Origin: QZLE01 sp033852135
GTDB taxonomy: Bacteria; Pseudomonadota; Gammaproteobacteria; QZLD01
Assembly: GCA_033852135.1 (NCBI GenBank)
Contig: JAWSVB010000007.1
Location: 186,001-250,000 of the forward strand
Direction: 5' to 3'
DNA length: 64,000 bases
Each line of letters opens with the position of its first letter. The stretch's first letter is position 1. The notes beneath the pieces are model-generated. The model was given only the letters and a program-made list of their open reading frames with translations, was not told the origin of the DNA and did no database searches. Position numbers and translations under genes: made by a program. Positions 63,855-64,000 of the stretch are shown in pieces.

Positions 63855-64000
63855 GCAATATTTCCAAGATTTGATTGATTAACTTAAAAGAACTGACAGC
63901 AAACCCTATAAAAGGATTTGCTTATGAAAATAACACTTTTACCCGAATAAGGCTAAGCATTCATTCAACAACAAAAGTAACTGCAGCGACCTCACTACCG

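Overview
The window looks like a chromosomal segment of a low-GC, flagellated, Gram-negative bacterium, most likely an aquatic gammaproteobacterium. The evidence is hslR, a DtxR/Znu-type metal cluster, a FliC-FlaG-FliD-FliS-FliT order, outer-membrane barrels, and a complete exosortase A (XrtA)/PEP-CTERM exopolysaccharide locus. No rRNA, tRNA, CRISPR array, prophage or insertion sequence was recognised. The species cannot be named from the sequence.

Layout. 0-2.6 kb: a PEP-CTERM protein, two small orphan genes and a pair of long direct repeats. 2.6-4.1 kb: yjdM, a DUF924 protein and a transglutaminase-like protein. 4.3-7.8 kb: a DtxR-type regulator converging on a znuABC-like metal importer whose genes are joined by TGATG overlaps. 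7.9-12.9 kb: a repetitive lipoprotein, an SMC/YhaN-like ATPase with membrane helices, hslR and a GAF-GAF-GGDEF cyclase. 13.2-17.3 kb: a sulfur/redox operon (BASS-type transporter, CoA-disulfide reductase-rhodanese, dihydrolipoamide-dehydrogenase-like flavoprotein). 17.3-24.7 kb: two candidate sibling small RNAs with the same promoter architecture, a LuxR-type response regulator, a hybrid histidine kinase, and a tandemly duplicated pair (PstS-like periplasmic protein plus outer-membrane barrel). 24.8-29.9 kb: two paralogous TPR-glycosyltransferases, one fused to a polysaccharide pyruvyl transferase domain. 30.0-40.4 kb: the flagellar filament block on the minus strand with two very large flagellins, sigma-28 promoters, short palindromic repeats and toxin-antitoxin remnants. 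40.8-41.4 kb: a RHH/ParE-type toxin-antitoxin pair. 41.4-60.0 kb: the XrtA exopolysaccharide operon on the minus strand. 60.2-63.9 kb: a second PEP-CTERM protein and the TPR lipoprotein PrsT.

How parts work together. The two PEP-CTERM genes, about 60 kb apart, share a 23-nt upstream element (21 of 23 identical, containing a TGTAAA-N5-CTGACA dyad) at nearly the same distance from a sigma-54-like -24/-12 element. This suggests one enhancer-binding regulator controls the substrates of the XrtA sorting system. The TPR-glycosyltransferases beside the filament genes are good candidates for flagellin glycosylation. The response regulator, hybrid kinase, twin small RNAs and duplicated periplasmic/barrel pairs form a compact block that I could not match to a described system; it is the most promising candidate for something new here.
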